From the NCBI GenBank assembly GCA_025642075.2, contig JAODUO010000955.1, positions 1 through 64,000 of the forward strand: 64,000 bases of DNA, in the 5' to 3' direction. The notes under the pieces are model-generated. The model saw nothing but the letters and a program-made list of their open reading frames with translations, was not told the DNA's origin and did no database searches. This document shows positions 55,745 to 64,000 of the stretch, one piece after another. The DNA is from Ridgeia piscesae (Eukaryota; Annelida; Polychaeta; Sabellida; Siboglinidae). Position 1 is the stretch's first letter. Every line of letters begins with the position of its first letter. The position numbers and the translations under genes were made by a program.

Positions 55745-58700
55745 GCACAGTATACTTCTTGTTTGTTGGTGGATCTAGTTGCCAGTTATCTATCTGTATA
55801 TGGTTCAGTGCAACCAATACATTCTGGTTGCTCCAAGCAGATATTCAAATCCCTGACTATTTGTAATACTGCTGCTGTAGCCCACCTGTAATAAAAAATC
55901 AAGCATTAAGAAATGTTTTACGCGAATCATTGCAGACATGGATTATTATTCTGAATAAACATAATTTCACAAAGCATGCATTCTGACACACTTCCTGTAT
56001 TCATTTCGTCACTAATATCTCTGGGTTCCTTGAAACAAACTCGTTATCTACCCAGGTATGTTTATATATGACATCATAAGACACATGCGAAATGATGAGA
56101 AGATAACCTGCAGTTTATGTTCAAATAAAACTAATCGTAATTGCCTGCCATTGCTGTGTAGGCGGTGCATTTAGGTTGTGATAGATGAATCAATATAGCT
56201 GTTACTGCAAATGTGATGGGTGTCTATGGGGATACATAAACAGCAAGGTATTGTACGTTTTTTCCACAGTAGACACTCATGCACAATTGTATAACCTGAT
56301 TCATTTAATTTTAATCAATACAATTTATGTTAAATGATAAATAAAGCCTTAACCAATGTAATAAAAAACTTTACCATAAAACTTTAAAAAGTGACACACT
56401 AAGTCTAAGAGTTGAATGCAGCAAGCCTGTGAGGTGACCCAGCTGGCCCAAGCTAAGCGATCATGTTCATTATGCAGTCCGGACCTCGGGATAATAATAT
56501 TTAAACAATATCAATAATAGACAACTTAATGTTTACCTTCATCAACATGCTCTGCGTGTTGCCGAGTTGTAGCCATTTCATGACAGCAGTCATGTCGCCG
56601 CACCAACAAATCGGTTTGGCACCAGTTGACAGCATCTCGGCTCTTTTTGTGAGTTCAGCTTCCTGTGTGTCTTCCTTTTAGTTTTCCAACACGTGCCTTT
56701 GTCTTTGCGGCTGGAATCTATATCCATATACTTCTGCATCCGTTTAATTCTCTTCGGACGAAGATTTAGATACCTCATAACAACACGCCATTTTTATTTT
56801 CACTGCACCGCGCCTCCAGATTGATTTATAAATAACAGGGAATCTGTGGAAACCGCCTCATCTTCGAGATGTTATTCTTCGTCTACAATTGCGTAGCTCA
56901 TAGAATTTCTATGGCTGGGTGTTCAAAAATATTTTTCTGGTAAACCACTACCATTTAAAAATTGAGTATATGTAGAAATTGTTACTTTATATTAACTCTA
57001 ATAGGTGTATGCCACGAAAGCGTTGCCTTTTTTGTCCTTTAAATTATGTTACAACTACAAGGATGAATCCTCTTCAATCTTCATTGGGCTTATGTTTCCA
57101 TAATTTGGTAATCCTTGGCCAGTTATACTTTTGAAGTATCCTGGCTTGTTTTTGTTTAGTAAAACATTTCTCGGAATGAGGAAACCATCCTTGGCACCAT
57201 CGCAAAAATATCAGATGCTCAATTCCAATTCCTTTTGTTGGAAATATTTCAATTCCCACTCTGGAATTGGAGTGGAATTGAAATGGTCGATTCCAATTCC
57301 TTTTGGAATATCAGATGCTCAATTCCAATTGTTTTTTTTATTCCAATTCCTTTTGTTGGAAATATTTCAATTCCCGCTCTGGAATTGGAGTGGAATTGAA
57401 ATGGTCGATTCCAATTCCTTTTGGAATTGACCCCAGCCTTGAACACAGAAGATAACAGTAGTTAACAGATGGGTTAATTGTGTGCAGTCTACAATATTAT
57501 GGACACCACATGTTGGCCAGCCATGTGCATAATGCCTATACAGTACACCCATCTAAGCAGATTGGCAAATGATAAGATGCAAGATATGATCAAGTGACTA
57601 CTAGACCATTACAGTTTTGTAAATGAGGTGATATGTGGATGGAACTGTTATCACTGAATTTCATGTGTAGAAATTAAACTATTATTATGTAATCACTCAA
57701 TGTTGGCTTTGTTTTTGGAGATTGTTGTTATGGTGTCAATCCGTGTCATACACTGCTAAACAGGAGTGTATGCTTATTAGGGCATGTATGCTGAAATATA
57801 ATGAATACAGTACTGGGCTACTGGTATGTATGTATTTCTTTGTGTTCTGCTAATAAATGAATGCATAATGTTGTTTGCAGCCGAGGCATCAATGAGTTGA
57901 AGAATCTTCAGTACCTTCCACGAGCATCGACCATACGTGAACAGATGATAGAGGACCGTACCAGGGCTCACGCTGACCATGTTGGCTATGGCCCTGACCG
58001 CTTGACCACAGCTGCAGTTGGCATCCTCAAAGCTGTTCACTGTGGGCAACCGTAAGTATACATAATTATTTAGCATGCACAGTACTTTCTCACCATCACT
58101 ACCACTGAGTAAGCAGTTGCATTGGCTTCCACTTGTGTATTGAATTAAATATAAATTGGCTACTATTACATACCATATTCTTTCTACTCAACAACCGACA
58201 TACTTAGTTAATTTGCTACATTTCTCTGATATCTCTAACATCCTTAGACATCTGCTTCCAAACAACTTTTTGTTACTAAAACTAAGCTCAACATTAGCAA
58301 ACATGCTTTCTCTGTAGCGGCATTACCAATCTGGAATCAACTCCCTAACAAATAAATCCTCTGGAATGCTTGAACAATCATTGCCATAACATAAAAACAT
58401 AATTAAAAGAATATTTAAAATACGATCAGTGCTGAGCCTGAGGCCTAGGGCAACGCCAAGGTGATGTTATTGTTACACTGCACAATTTATGATTCAAATA
58501 ACAATAGCTTATTTTTCAAAAACTAGTGACATTTTCTCTAATTTTGTATTGACACTACAGTGTAATGTCACGATGATTCACCAAAATCACAATTTAGTCC
58601 AAAGGACTTCAGGGCCTCTTGGCCCATTTTTGAGTTATGAGACCTTTGTAGGTACACCGATGACAGAATTGTGAAGGATGTGGTATGTTGGGCGGCTGCT

Positions 58701-59696
58701 GACTTCAACCAAGTTGTAGCAATGATGAAGTTAGATCTACATGAACCACCAATGTCACAGGTAAGACATAGAATTAATGGCTTCCACAATTTTTGTAAAC
58801 TAAAGTAAGTTCAGCAAATAATCATACCAATACCACTACAACATTATAGATGCAACAACAAGACCTTTTTGTGATGATATACAAGTTCCAGGCCAACCCT
58901 CAACTTCAGATAATTAATAAGTTAATTAATAATGATTTCAGGGTAAACAATTGTGGTAGACAAGTTGGAAATCAATATCATTAGCCTTGATTAATCAGAC
59001 TGTGTTAGGTGGCCACACTTTCTTTAGCCTGTCAACTCTGCCTGGTAGATTTATGGGCTGCCGGTGTAACCACAAGGGCCTTACTCCAGAATAGGGTAGA
59101 GACGTTGATTGGCTCTCAGGCCCAATTTGAAATAAATTTAATAATAAACTATAAGATAAAAAATATTCAAAATTAAACTTATATTCACATAAACATTAAA
59201 ATATGCAGTTAATTATGAAGCAGGAATTATGATAGGATTGGCCTTAATTACCCAGGCTCCGTGAGGTGGCAGCACTTTACGCAAATGGAATTCAAAAGCC
59301 CGCTAGGTGACCACTGACCAGACCGTCTTCAGTGAAGTCATGCAGCTGAGTGAGTCTAGTAAACAAGACTACAATATCACTTGCTCAATGAGCAGTGATG
59401 GAGACTAGTTTTAATCACAGCAAAGCTAGGCTGTGTCCCACAATTGTATGTATTACTTGTTTCAGTGTGTATCGTGGGCTGATGAAGCCAAGCTGAACCA
59501 GATGAGACGTGAAGGGGTACGTTACTCTTGTGTCAAGCTTCATGACAACGACATCTACTTCATACCACGCAACATTATTCACCAGTTCCGTTCCGTCAGC
59601 GCAGTCACAAGTATTGCGTGGCATGTCCGTCTCAAGTCCTACTACCCTGCTTCAGGAGAGGAAGCTCGTACTCAGGGTGGTGATCACACAGATTAG
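40769..59696 (+). CDS. RSBN1: RSBN1/RSBN1L (KDM9 family) histone H4K20me2 demethylase, 5 coding exons
   Basis: CDS = join(40769..41294, 44622..47376, 57881..58051, 58652..58760, 59466..59696); 3792 nt, 1263 aa, all GT-AG with agreeing phases. Family knowledge: RSBN1 proteins are nuclear Fe(II)/2-oxoglutarate-type enzymes reported to demethylate H4K20me2. The N-terminal ~840 residues are Ser/Lys/His-rich and probably disordered, with basic clusters [12 protein letters not shown] (exon 1), [10 protein letters not shown] (aa 195-204) and [13 protein letters not shown] (about 605-617). The conserved core (about 845-1263) shows [118 protein letters not shown] and [14 protein letters not shown]. 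Vertebrates have two paralogues; I cannot tell which name fits and expect a single pre-duplication gene. Confidence 0.95.
41295..41550 (+). other. RSBN1 intron 1, 5' part
   Basis: Unique sequence between the exon 1 donor and an inverted-repeat element. Nothing was recognised. Confidence 0.5.
41556..43350. mobile_element. Inverted-repeat (foldback-type) element in RSBN1 intron 1
   Basis: The left arm (about 41556-41685) is the reverse complement of the right arm (about 43221-43350), with small differences. Shared blocks include GGTAGTCCAATACTGACTGA, CATTCAGAATATATGTGACC and GGTGTCCGAGTTCAGTCTGT. The interior has no transposase and includes GGGCCCCCCC/AAAA low-complexity (42260-42280). The target duplication is not resolved. 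Confidence 0.8.
43351..44621 (+). other. RSBN1 intron 1, 3' part
   Basis: It includes a truncated copy of the CAGGG-type element end (44285-44392). The reverse complement of that copy, CAGGGCTTGACATTGG followed by CTCGATGGCCCGACG, parallels the left end of the element at 50570. The rest is unique. A frame reading into exon 2 from 44513 is intronic. Confidence 0.55.
44622..47376 (+). CDS. RSBN1: RSBN1 exon 2 (2.76 kb)
   Basis: The acceptor is TTTCCTAG|GAT (phase 1) and the donor is AAAAG|GTTAGT (phase 2). It encodes about 670 residues of Ser/Lys/His-rich linker and then the first half of the catalytic core up to SPFKRK. The frame is open without interruption, which argues for strong constraint because the linker is low in recognisable domains. 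The open frame continues into intron 2 to 47587 and must not be read as protein. Confidence 0.96.
47377..47741 (+). other. RSBN1 intron 2, 5' part
   Basis: Unique sequence after the exon 2 donor. No exon or repeat was recognised. Confidence 0.5.
47742..49430 (-). mobile_element. GATACC-family element, copy C
   Basis: It starts AGTGCTGGTTCGATACCGAT, with three GATACCAGAATTCTTC-type subterminal repeats to about 48000. It then runs, in reverse complement, through the same order as copy A with the 2.94-kb insertion removed, ending at ATGTGTGTTTTTGTAC (about 49414). The 63-codon frame at 49116-49307 (-) ([20 protein letters not shown]) is shared with copies A and B and may be the first exon of a lost protein. 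I do not recognise it. Confidence 0.8.
49431..50164. other. RSBN1 intron 2, with a dispersed repeat
   Basis: 49560-49700 is a copy of the AGAGAAAATGCCAATT/CCAAAGGACTTCAG family. Nothing coding was recognised. Confidence 0.55.
50288..50425 (+). repeat. (TGGCY)n pentanucleotide array
   Basis: About 12 TTGGC units are followed by about 14 CTGGC units and two more TTGGC units. The 15-bp reading period gives a GLAWL frame on + and an [10 protein letters not shown] frame on -, both artefacts. Confidence 0.95.
50566..51850. mobile_element. 1.28-kb element with ATTA target duplication
   Basis: The element is 50570-51846. The left end is CAGGGGTCGACAATAGCG and the reverse complement of the right end is CCAGAGGCGACAATAAGG. 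The flanks are ATTA (50566-50569) and ATTA (51847-51850). The related copy at 1-640 has a single ATTA at the equivalent place (about 279-282, reverse strand). The end resembles hAT termini (CAGGG), but the 4-bp duplication does not fit the 8 bp of hAT, so the class is open. No transposase was recognised. Confidence 0.8.
51936..52330. other. RSBN1 intron 2, unique stretch
   Basis: AT-rich sequence with a small inverted repeat (TACTACTAGTAACAG / CTGTTACTAGTAG, about 52065-52096). Nothing else was recognised. Confidence 0.5.
52330..52625 (-). mobile_element. tRNA-derived SINE (likely)
   Basis: On the - strand the segment begins GGGGAGCGGTGGTTGCGTGG followed by TAGAGCGCCGGACTG. This resembles a tRNA 5' half with an A-box (TGGTTGCGTGGTAGAGC). 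A unique body of about 230 bp follows. The tRNA fold is incomplete, so it is not a functional tRNA. The B-box is not clear. Confidence 0.5.
52626..54860. other. RSBN1 intron 2, no clear feature
   Basis: Short frames at 53489-53707 (+) and 54361-54612 (-)/54437-54637 (+) look better balanced in composition than the surroundings but match nothing I know. They could be remnants of mobile elements. A partial dispersed repeat (AATAACCAGAGAAAAATGCC) lies at 53452-53471. Confidence 0.4.
54861..55685. repeat. RSBN1 intron 2, dispersed repeat copy and unique sequence
   Basis: 55170-55310 is a further copy of the AGAGAAAATG/TTATGGTGAAAAGAC/CCAAAGGACTTC family, followed by CTCTTGACCCATTTTT. A small palindrome ATAATGTGTTGATACAACAC lies near 55570. 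No coding content. Confidence 0.6.
55686..55742. repeat. (TA)n microsatellite
   Basis: A TA tract of about 56 bp in RSBN1 intron 2. Confidence 0.95.
55743..56880. other. RSBN1 intron 2, unique stretch
   Basis: No exon or repeat was recognised. The 62-codon frame at 56590-56778 (-) is basic ([13 protein letters not shown]) but has no supporting context. Confidence 0.45.
56880..57050. mobile_element. ATTTCCACATATAC-type element, end-only fragment
   Basis: 56885-56942 is the reverse complement of about 39-110 (CCCAGCCAT, TAGCTCATAG). It is directly followed by 56955-57050, collinear with 545-640 (AAAATTGAGTATATGTRGAA, CGTTGCCTTTTTT). The whole middle is missing, so this is an internally deleted copy. 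Confidence 0.7.
57205..57430 (+). repeat. 100-bp tandem duplication
   Basis: ATATCAGATGCTCAATTCCA recurs exactly 100 bp later (57208 and 57308). The second copy has a 16-bp T-rich insertion. Each unit contains internal palindromes of AATTCCAATTCC / GGAATTGGAGTGGAATTG. Confidence 0.88.
57431..57880 (+). other. RSBN1 intron 2, 3' part
   Basis: Unique AT-rich sequence up to the exon 3 acceptor (TTGTTTGCAG). Confidence 0.6.
57881..58051 (+). CDS. RSBN1: RSBN1 exon 3
   Basis: The exon encodes [18 protein letters not shown] and [20 protein letters not shown], then [13 protein letters not shown]. The acceptor TTTGCAG|CCG completes the split codon as AGC (Ser), and the donor is ACC|GTAAGT (phase 2). 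The segment is one of the most conserved in RSBN1 proteins. Confidence 0.97.
58052..58651 (+). other. RSBN1 intron 3, with a dispersed repeat next to the acceptor
   Basis: 58490-58640 belongs to the TTTCTCTAATTTTGTATTGACAC / CCAAAGGACTTCAGGG family, also seen at 44415-44480 and in part at 1660-1700. It ends about 12 bp before the exon 4 acceptor (CCTTTGTAG). Confidence 0.6.
58652..58760 (+). CDS. RSBN1: RSBN1 exon 4
   Basis: A 109-nt exon that encodes [18 protein letters not shown] followed by [25 protein letters not shown] is a family signature. The acceptor is TTTGTAG|GTA (phase 2) and the donor is CACAG|GTAAGA (phase 0). Confidence 0.96.
58761..59465 (+). other. RSBN1 intron 4
   Basis: 705 bp, AT-rich. 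No repeat or exon was recognised. Confidence 0.7.
59466..59696 (+). CDS. RSBN1: RSBN1 exon 5 (C-terminus)
   Basis: The exon encodes [40 protein letters not shown] and [20 protein letters not shown], and ends GGDHTD then TAG. The acceptor is GTTTCAG|TGT, phase 0. The [11 protein letters not shown] segment is the last strongly conserved block of the family; the final 15 residues are not conserved. Confidence 0.97.
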   Translation, partial: CVSWADEAKLNQMRREGVRYSCVKLHDNDIYFIPRNIIHQFRSVSAVTSIAWHVRLKSYYPASGEEARTQGGDHTD

Positions 59697-60338
59697 AACT
59701 GTGGTGTTTCAACTGACAGGGACCCATTATAACCAGTAGTGTTCATTGAGCACTGGGTGGCAATCGCTTATGTTTGGCAGCTGGCATGTATTGAATGGCA
59801 TTTATAACTTGTAGCGTAGAAAGAAACAAATCTGCACAGTGCATACCCAGGTGAGGATGGGAAGGCATTATGTTGATACTGACTGTGTAACCTTGTGAAT
59901 ACTAAATATTGTTCATGCAGTCCTCATAAAAGTTCATCAGCTAGGTATGCCTCATTGAAACAAAATGTACAGTGAATTTACAATGCACTGAAAGATTAGT
60001 TTGCAATGTTCACTGTCCACGACAGTAATCTGGATATATTGTGTCGTTCCAGTCTATTAACATTGCAGTCTTAATATTTTTAGCATATCTGCTAAAAAGA
60101 TTATAAAGTCAGACTAAAATTCTATTACATACATGATAGTATAGTAATAAAAAGTAATAATACAATATTATATTTTCGGTGTAGCTGCTGGCTACTCAGA
60201 AATGAGTAAATTGAAACACGTCTCGTAAATGTTTACCAGTTCATTATTACAAAACAACTTAATTTATACAACCATGGTATGTGGGTAAAATTAATTTTCC
60301 TCGGTAGTATATTTATTAAATTTTTATATATATACATA

Positions 60339-60370
<32 letters not shown>

Positions 60371-61486
60371 GAAGAACTTGTGTTATCATTAATCATTAAG
60401 TGAAATGAAAGTAATCTTTTTGAACTATGAGCATATTGAAACATTACAACTTGCAAATACAATTTAGAATATCACTCCTGTCGATTAGTTGAAAAGCGTT
60501 GAACATACCTCACATAATAAAAATTGTGTCAAATATGTAACCCATTTGGAATATATTATTCATGGCTCCACGATTTGGTTGTTTTGTAAGAAATTAACTT
60601 TGGAGTGTAGCATTTGAAACGTACGACATGTCGACCCGTCATCTATGGATAGCTGAGGTTACGGTGGGATAAGTTGTTGGGCCACAGGACACTTGGTGTC
60701 CATAGGTAACACCAAAGTCCTGACCCAAGAAGTACACTGGCATAAGATAAAAATGAAGGAAGGCATGACACCAGCAGGTGACCATAATCCATAGATGATG
60801 GGTTGTAATGTACGTTTTTTATATTATGTTCCAAAGTGAGTTAATTTTTTACAAAAAATGTAGCCAATTCTGTACTAAACTTGTGCCGTTCTGACTTGGC
60901 TACTCACTGGAGTAAACGTTTGCCATGCTTGATGCACACAGATCCAGTCACCCGGGACACGTCGGGAAGAAACTTTTTCATTTGGATAACCACTCAATAT
61001 TCAAAGTAGCTAAACATTTGACACATATTTGAAACCTAGGATATTTTAATTGGATTGACAGAACACTTGTGAAATTTATTTAAATTTAGATTTTACAATA
61101 AAAGGTCAAACAATAAATCTCCAAAGTGAAGGCTGAAATATAATATTGAATTATTTATTGGTTGTTATATTTCTGTTACTATGTTGATCATTAATATATG
61201 ACGTATGATAAAATGTAAATCACAGATTATGATAGTCATATAATTGTAGTATTGGGAAAAACCACCAAGTAATATTTACGAAGTTATGTTTGTTGTTATG
61301 GTGTACGTGTTCATTAAGACAGTAACTTTGTATCTGGCAGATGCTTACTATTTGAAGTTTTAGTATTGATTAAATCAGTTACCTTTAGGATGCTGTCTTA
61401 TGTTGACAATTTGTTTACTAGATTCTTGCAAACTACAGTTTATCGTATAAATGAAATTTTAAATAGAATACATTATCGATAGTATA
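59697..61486 (+). other. RSBN1 3' UTR / 3' flank
   Basis: The first AATAAA after the stop codon is at 60146-60151, about 450 bp downstream. Further ones are near 60522, 61099 and 61109. A TA tract lies at 60328-60370. No gene was recognised. Confidence 0.5.
60146..60151 (+). terminator. Candidate poly(A) signal for RSBN1
   Basis: AATAAA, the first after the stop codon. The surrounding sequence is AT-rich, and later AATAAA motifs could equally be used. Confidence 0.4.
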
Positions 61487-61728
61487 ATGGTGATGGTGAT
61501 GTTAACATTTAATAACTCATCCGATGTACGTTAGCACCGTCCTGTAGGCTGAGATGGTGTGATGAGTATATTTCTTGCCTTTCACCCTCATCTCTGTTGC
61601 CAGTTCTGCTTAACCAATTAAAACTGTTGGTCTATAAGTATTGCACTCTGGCAGGGGAACGATACCAATAGATCTCGCTTGCAGACTGAATGCCCTACCA
61701 TTGAACTAATGTCTCCACAGCTGTACAC
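61487..61728 (-). mobile_element. tRNA-derived SINE with (ATC)n-type tail
   Basis: On the - strand the head reads GGAGACATTAGTTCAATGG followed by TAGGGCATTCAGTCTGCAAG, which looks like a tRNA 5' half with an A-box. GGTATCGTTCCCCTGCC follows as a diverged B-box. A unique body comes next and the 3' end is AACATCACCATCACCATTAT. The head lacks a complete cloverleaf and the tail is simple repeat, so a SINE fits better than a tRNA gene. Confidence 0.65.
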
Positions 61729-63525
61729 TATAGTTGCTTCACTGTAACCAGTCTCTGTTCCAGTGGTAGCTGTGCTGTGAGATGTTGAGATGTTTAAAAT
61801 ATTGCTGCTAAAACATGATGTTTGGTGTAGTTTCCTATGTTTTGAAGACTGAAAGGTAACTGCCAGCTACTATTTTAACAGGAAATATAACATAGTTTGT
61901 TATCAGCTTACCCACTGATAGAAAAGATTGTAATATTTGTGTAAACTGTACAAGCAGGCATTGCTGGCAACTAGGAATGCCTTGTTAATTACTGACTGCT
62001 ATGTTATGTAGTCCTGAATTGCTTCATTATTGAGAGGTCCAAAAGACAAGAGGCAGCAATATGAATTGTCAGTTTAGATAATACACATATGTCTATATAG
62101 ATATTGTACTAATTTTTGCGAAATATATTCATGTACAGTTGGCATGTCATGTTATTTATTAGATGAAAAATATTTATGAAATTTTGATGTCTAGTGTGAT
62201 ACCTTGCTTGGTGCCCTTTCTTCAATTCTCAGCCATCAGTAACGTGGTACATAACTAAACTGTTGTAGTTAGAATATAAACGCCTGATAGAGGAGTGATG
62301 GTGCTGCCAATTCACTGGCATCAAAGTTTTGTACCAAGTGGCCAGCTTGTTATATTGCATGTATGTAATTATACAATTCAGAATAACTACAGATAGACAT
62401 TCATCTTGCCAGTTGTTTCAGTTTTCATCCATCAGAAATGCTGGCTAGTGAAGACAGTACATCAAGGTGTTCTTCAAATGTGTGGCATCACAACATCTCA
62501 GTCTAATGTATTTATAGGAGTGATATAAAAACCTGTTAGTAAAGTATTGGTCATTAGATCAGCCACAGTTGGTCCATGGCTAATAATAAGTTGCCCAGTT
62601 GTAACTAGAAAGCACTGAAAAACAGTAAACTATTTTATTTGTTGGTATGACAGCTGGTATCAAGAATTACTTTGTTTAGTTTTTGCATGATTGGATCTAC
62701 TGGTTAATTATAAAACAAAGACTGGTTCTTGGTGAAAGGCATAACAACCAACTTAGCCTGCACAAGTAAAGTGATTGTAAGGAATATTCCAAATGCAGAG
62801 CATTGCTGCTATATGCATACAAACATTGTTTGGCAGTTTTCTCACACTATAATTATTTCTAATTTGTATATACGACTATCTTGTTGAGCATCATTCTTCA
62901 TTAATGAGAATTTATATTTGTACAGGCGCATTTTATTGATATATTCTTAAGATGTTACATGTTTGTCATTTTGTTCAAGCCTATCGGACATGATAACAAT
63001 GTATGGTTTTCGGCTCACTTTATTTCGCTCTTGGACTTGTGTGAAACTACTGCAACCACATAAATAATTGATCATGATTACATTTTGTACCCATCAGTAA
63101 AAATCTATAAGGTAGTGCTCGTAGACAACTACAATCCAACCTACCTGGTAATTTTCATAATTGTAATGATGATATTAAATATACCATAATGTTATAGACT
63201 ACATCTACTGGTGATGTTTAATGTGCTGTCAAGATGGATATGATATGTCAGAGACTGAGTGCATGGTGTGTCTGTCAATAGCAATGTGTCACATGCATCA
63301 CAACTACGAAATTCTTGACATCCATTTATTAATCTTGTCTTGGTTTTTGTGAACAAACTGATGTCTTACTGTAGTTTAGATACAGTTGGAGTTCAGTGTA
63401 GTTAAGCCTGAGCTTCTTTCAAAATCCTGCATCTTTTTCACATTTGTTGGTTATAAGTTACTAATGTGCTAGTTTGTGCCAGGTAGTTTTCTCACTATTT
63501 CTGTACAATCATACGTAGCATGTTG
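61729..63525. other. RSBN1 3' flank, nothing recognised
   Basis: AT-rich sequence with no coding potential, repeat ends or RNA gene that I can support. Confidence 0.6.
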
Positions 63526-63529
63526 TAGA

Positions 63530-63775
63530 GTACCCACACAGAAACAGGTACTCTTTTGGCATTACTAGGCATACACAAGATGTACTAGGTATACACAACA
63601 AGTACCAGATATCATGGGATATACCAGGGATACACAGAAGGTACCAAGTATACACTTGAGGTACTAGGTTTTAATGGGAGATGCCAGGCATACAAGAGGT
63701 CCCAGATATTCAAGGGAGGTACCAGGTATTCAAGGAAAGTAACAGGTTTACATCAGAGATACCAAACCAGGTGTA
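63530..63775 (+). repeat. Degenerate short-period repeat (GGTACCAGGTATACAC-like)
   Basis: About 13 diverged units of roughly 16-20 bp with the core GTACYAGGTATACA/GATACCAGG. The decay suggests an old minisatellite. The open frame at 63681-63899 reads through it and is not a gene. Confidence 0.75.
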
Positions 63776-64000
63776 TAGATGGGTAAACATGGTACTAGGA
63801 CAACACTACAGTGTATTGTTGCAAAATGCTGTGCATGGTTATAAGAAAGCATGTATGCTTGTATGCAGTAGTGAAATTGACATGTACACTATAAATTAAA
63901 AGTTGTATTGTTTACACATTAAACATCATTAATTGTCTTCTCATTGCAATGCATTCGCCTGTCTCATTTTGAATTTATTTTATGAAAATGATTATCTACC
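63776..64000. other. Window end, nothing recognised
   Basis: AT-rich sequence with no supported feature. Confidence 0.5.

Noticed and set aside
61655..61728. Functional tRNA gene
   Set aside because: The cloverleaf is incomplete and the A-box-like head is followed by a SINE-like body and tail.

Overview
This window is nuclear DNA from an invertebrate animal. It is AT-rich and intron-rich, and it is heavily loaded with non-autonomous DNA transposons, one decayed non-LTR retrotransposon and several minisatellite arrays. Two conserved animal genes can be rebuilt exon by exon, with matching splice phases. I cannot name the species. The genes are bilaterian in character, and the repeat landscape resembles a mollusc or similar lophotrochozoan, but that is an impression only.

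Gene layout: the two genes are transcribed head to head from a 241-bp interval (40528-40768). Leftwards (- strand) runs a SET/TAF-I/I2PP2A orthologue, a NAP-family histone chaperone. It has 8 coding exons over 32.7 kb (40527 down to 7832) and encodes a predicted 310-aa protein. Rightwards (+ strand) runs an RSBN1/RSBN1L orthologue (KDM9 family, histone H4K20me2 demethylase). It has 5 coding exons over 19 kb (40769 to 59696) and encodes a predicted 1263-aa protein. Both act on chromatin, and the shared interval carries a CCAAT box in each orientation. Nearly every other open reading frame in the window is a by-product of tandem repeats whose period is a multiple of 3, or of TA microsatellites.

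Region by region: 1-7.8 kb lies 3' of SET and holds a palindromic element, TA tracts and a 24-bp minisatellite of about 43 copies. 7.8-14.8 kb is SET intron 7, filled with nested inverted-repeat elements; one 2.94-kb insertion there has an exact 7-bp target duplication. 14.8-23 kb is the most unusual stretch. SET exons 5, 6 and 7 are bracketed by minisatellites: a CA-rich array, a 23-bp array, a 22-bp array that occupies almost all of intron 5, and a 36-bp array that abuts the exon 5 acceptor. 25.7-34.9 kb is SET intron 2. It contains a degenerate LINE split by a 4.6-kb inverted-repeat element, which itself contains a further repeat. 35-40.2 kb is SET intron 1, with two adjacent pogo/Tigger-like non-autonomous elements. 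41.3-44.6 kb and 47.4-57.9 kb are RSBN1 introns with further elements. 59.7-64 kb is the RSBN1 3' flank or 3' UTR, with a tRNA-derived SINE.

No rRNA, CRISPR array, bacterial operon or virus genome is visible. The best candidates for something new are the minisatellites that copy splice-acceptor-like sequence around the SET acidic-tail exons, the shared promoter of the two histone-modifying genes, and the datable nest of uncharacterised transposons.
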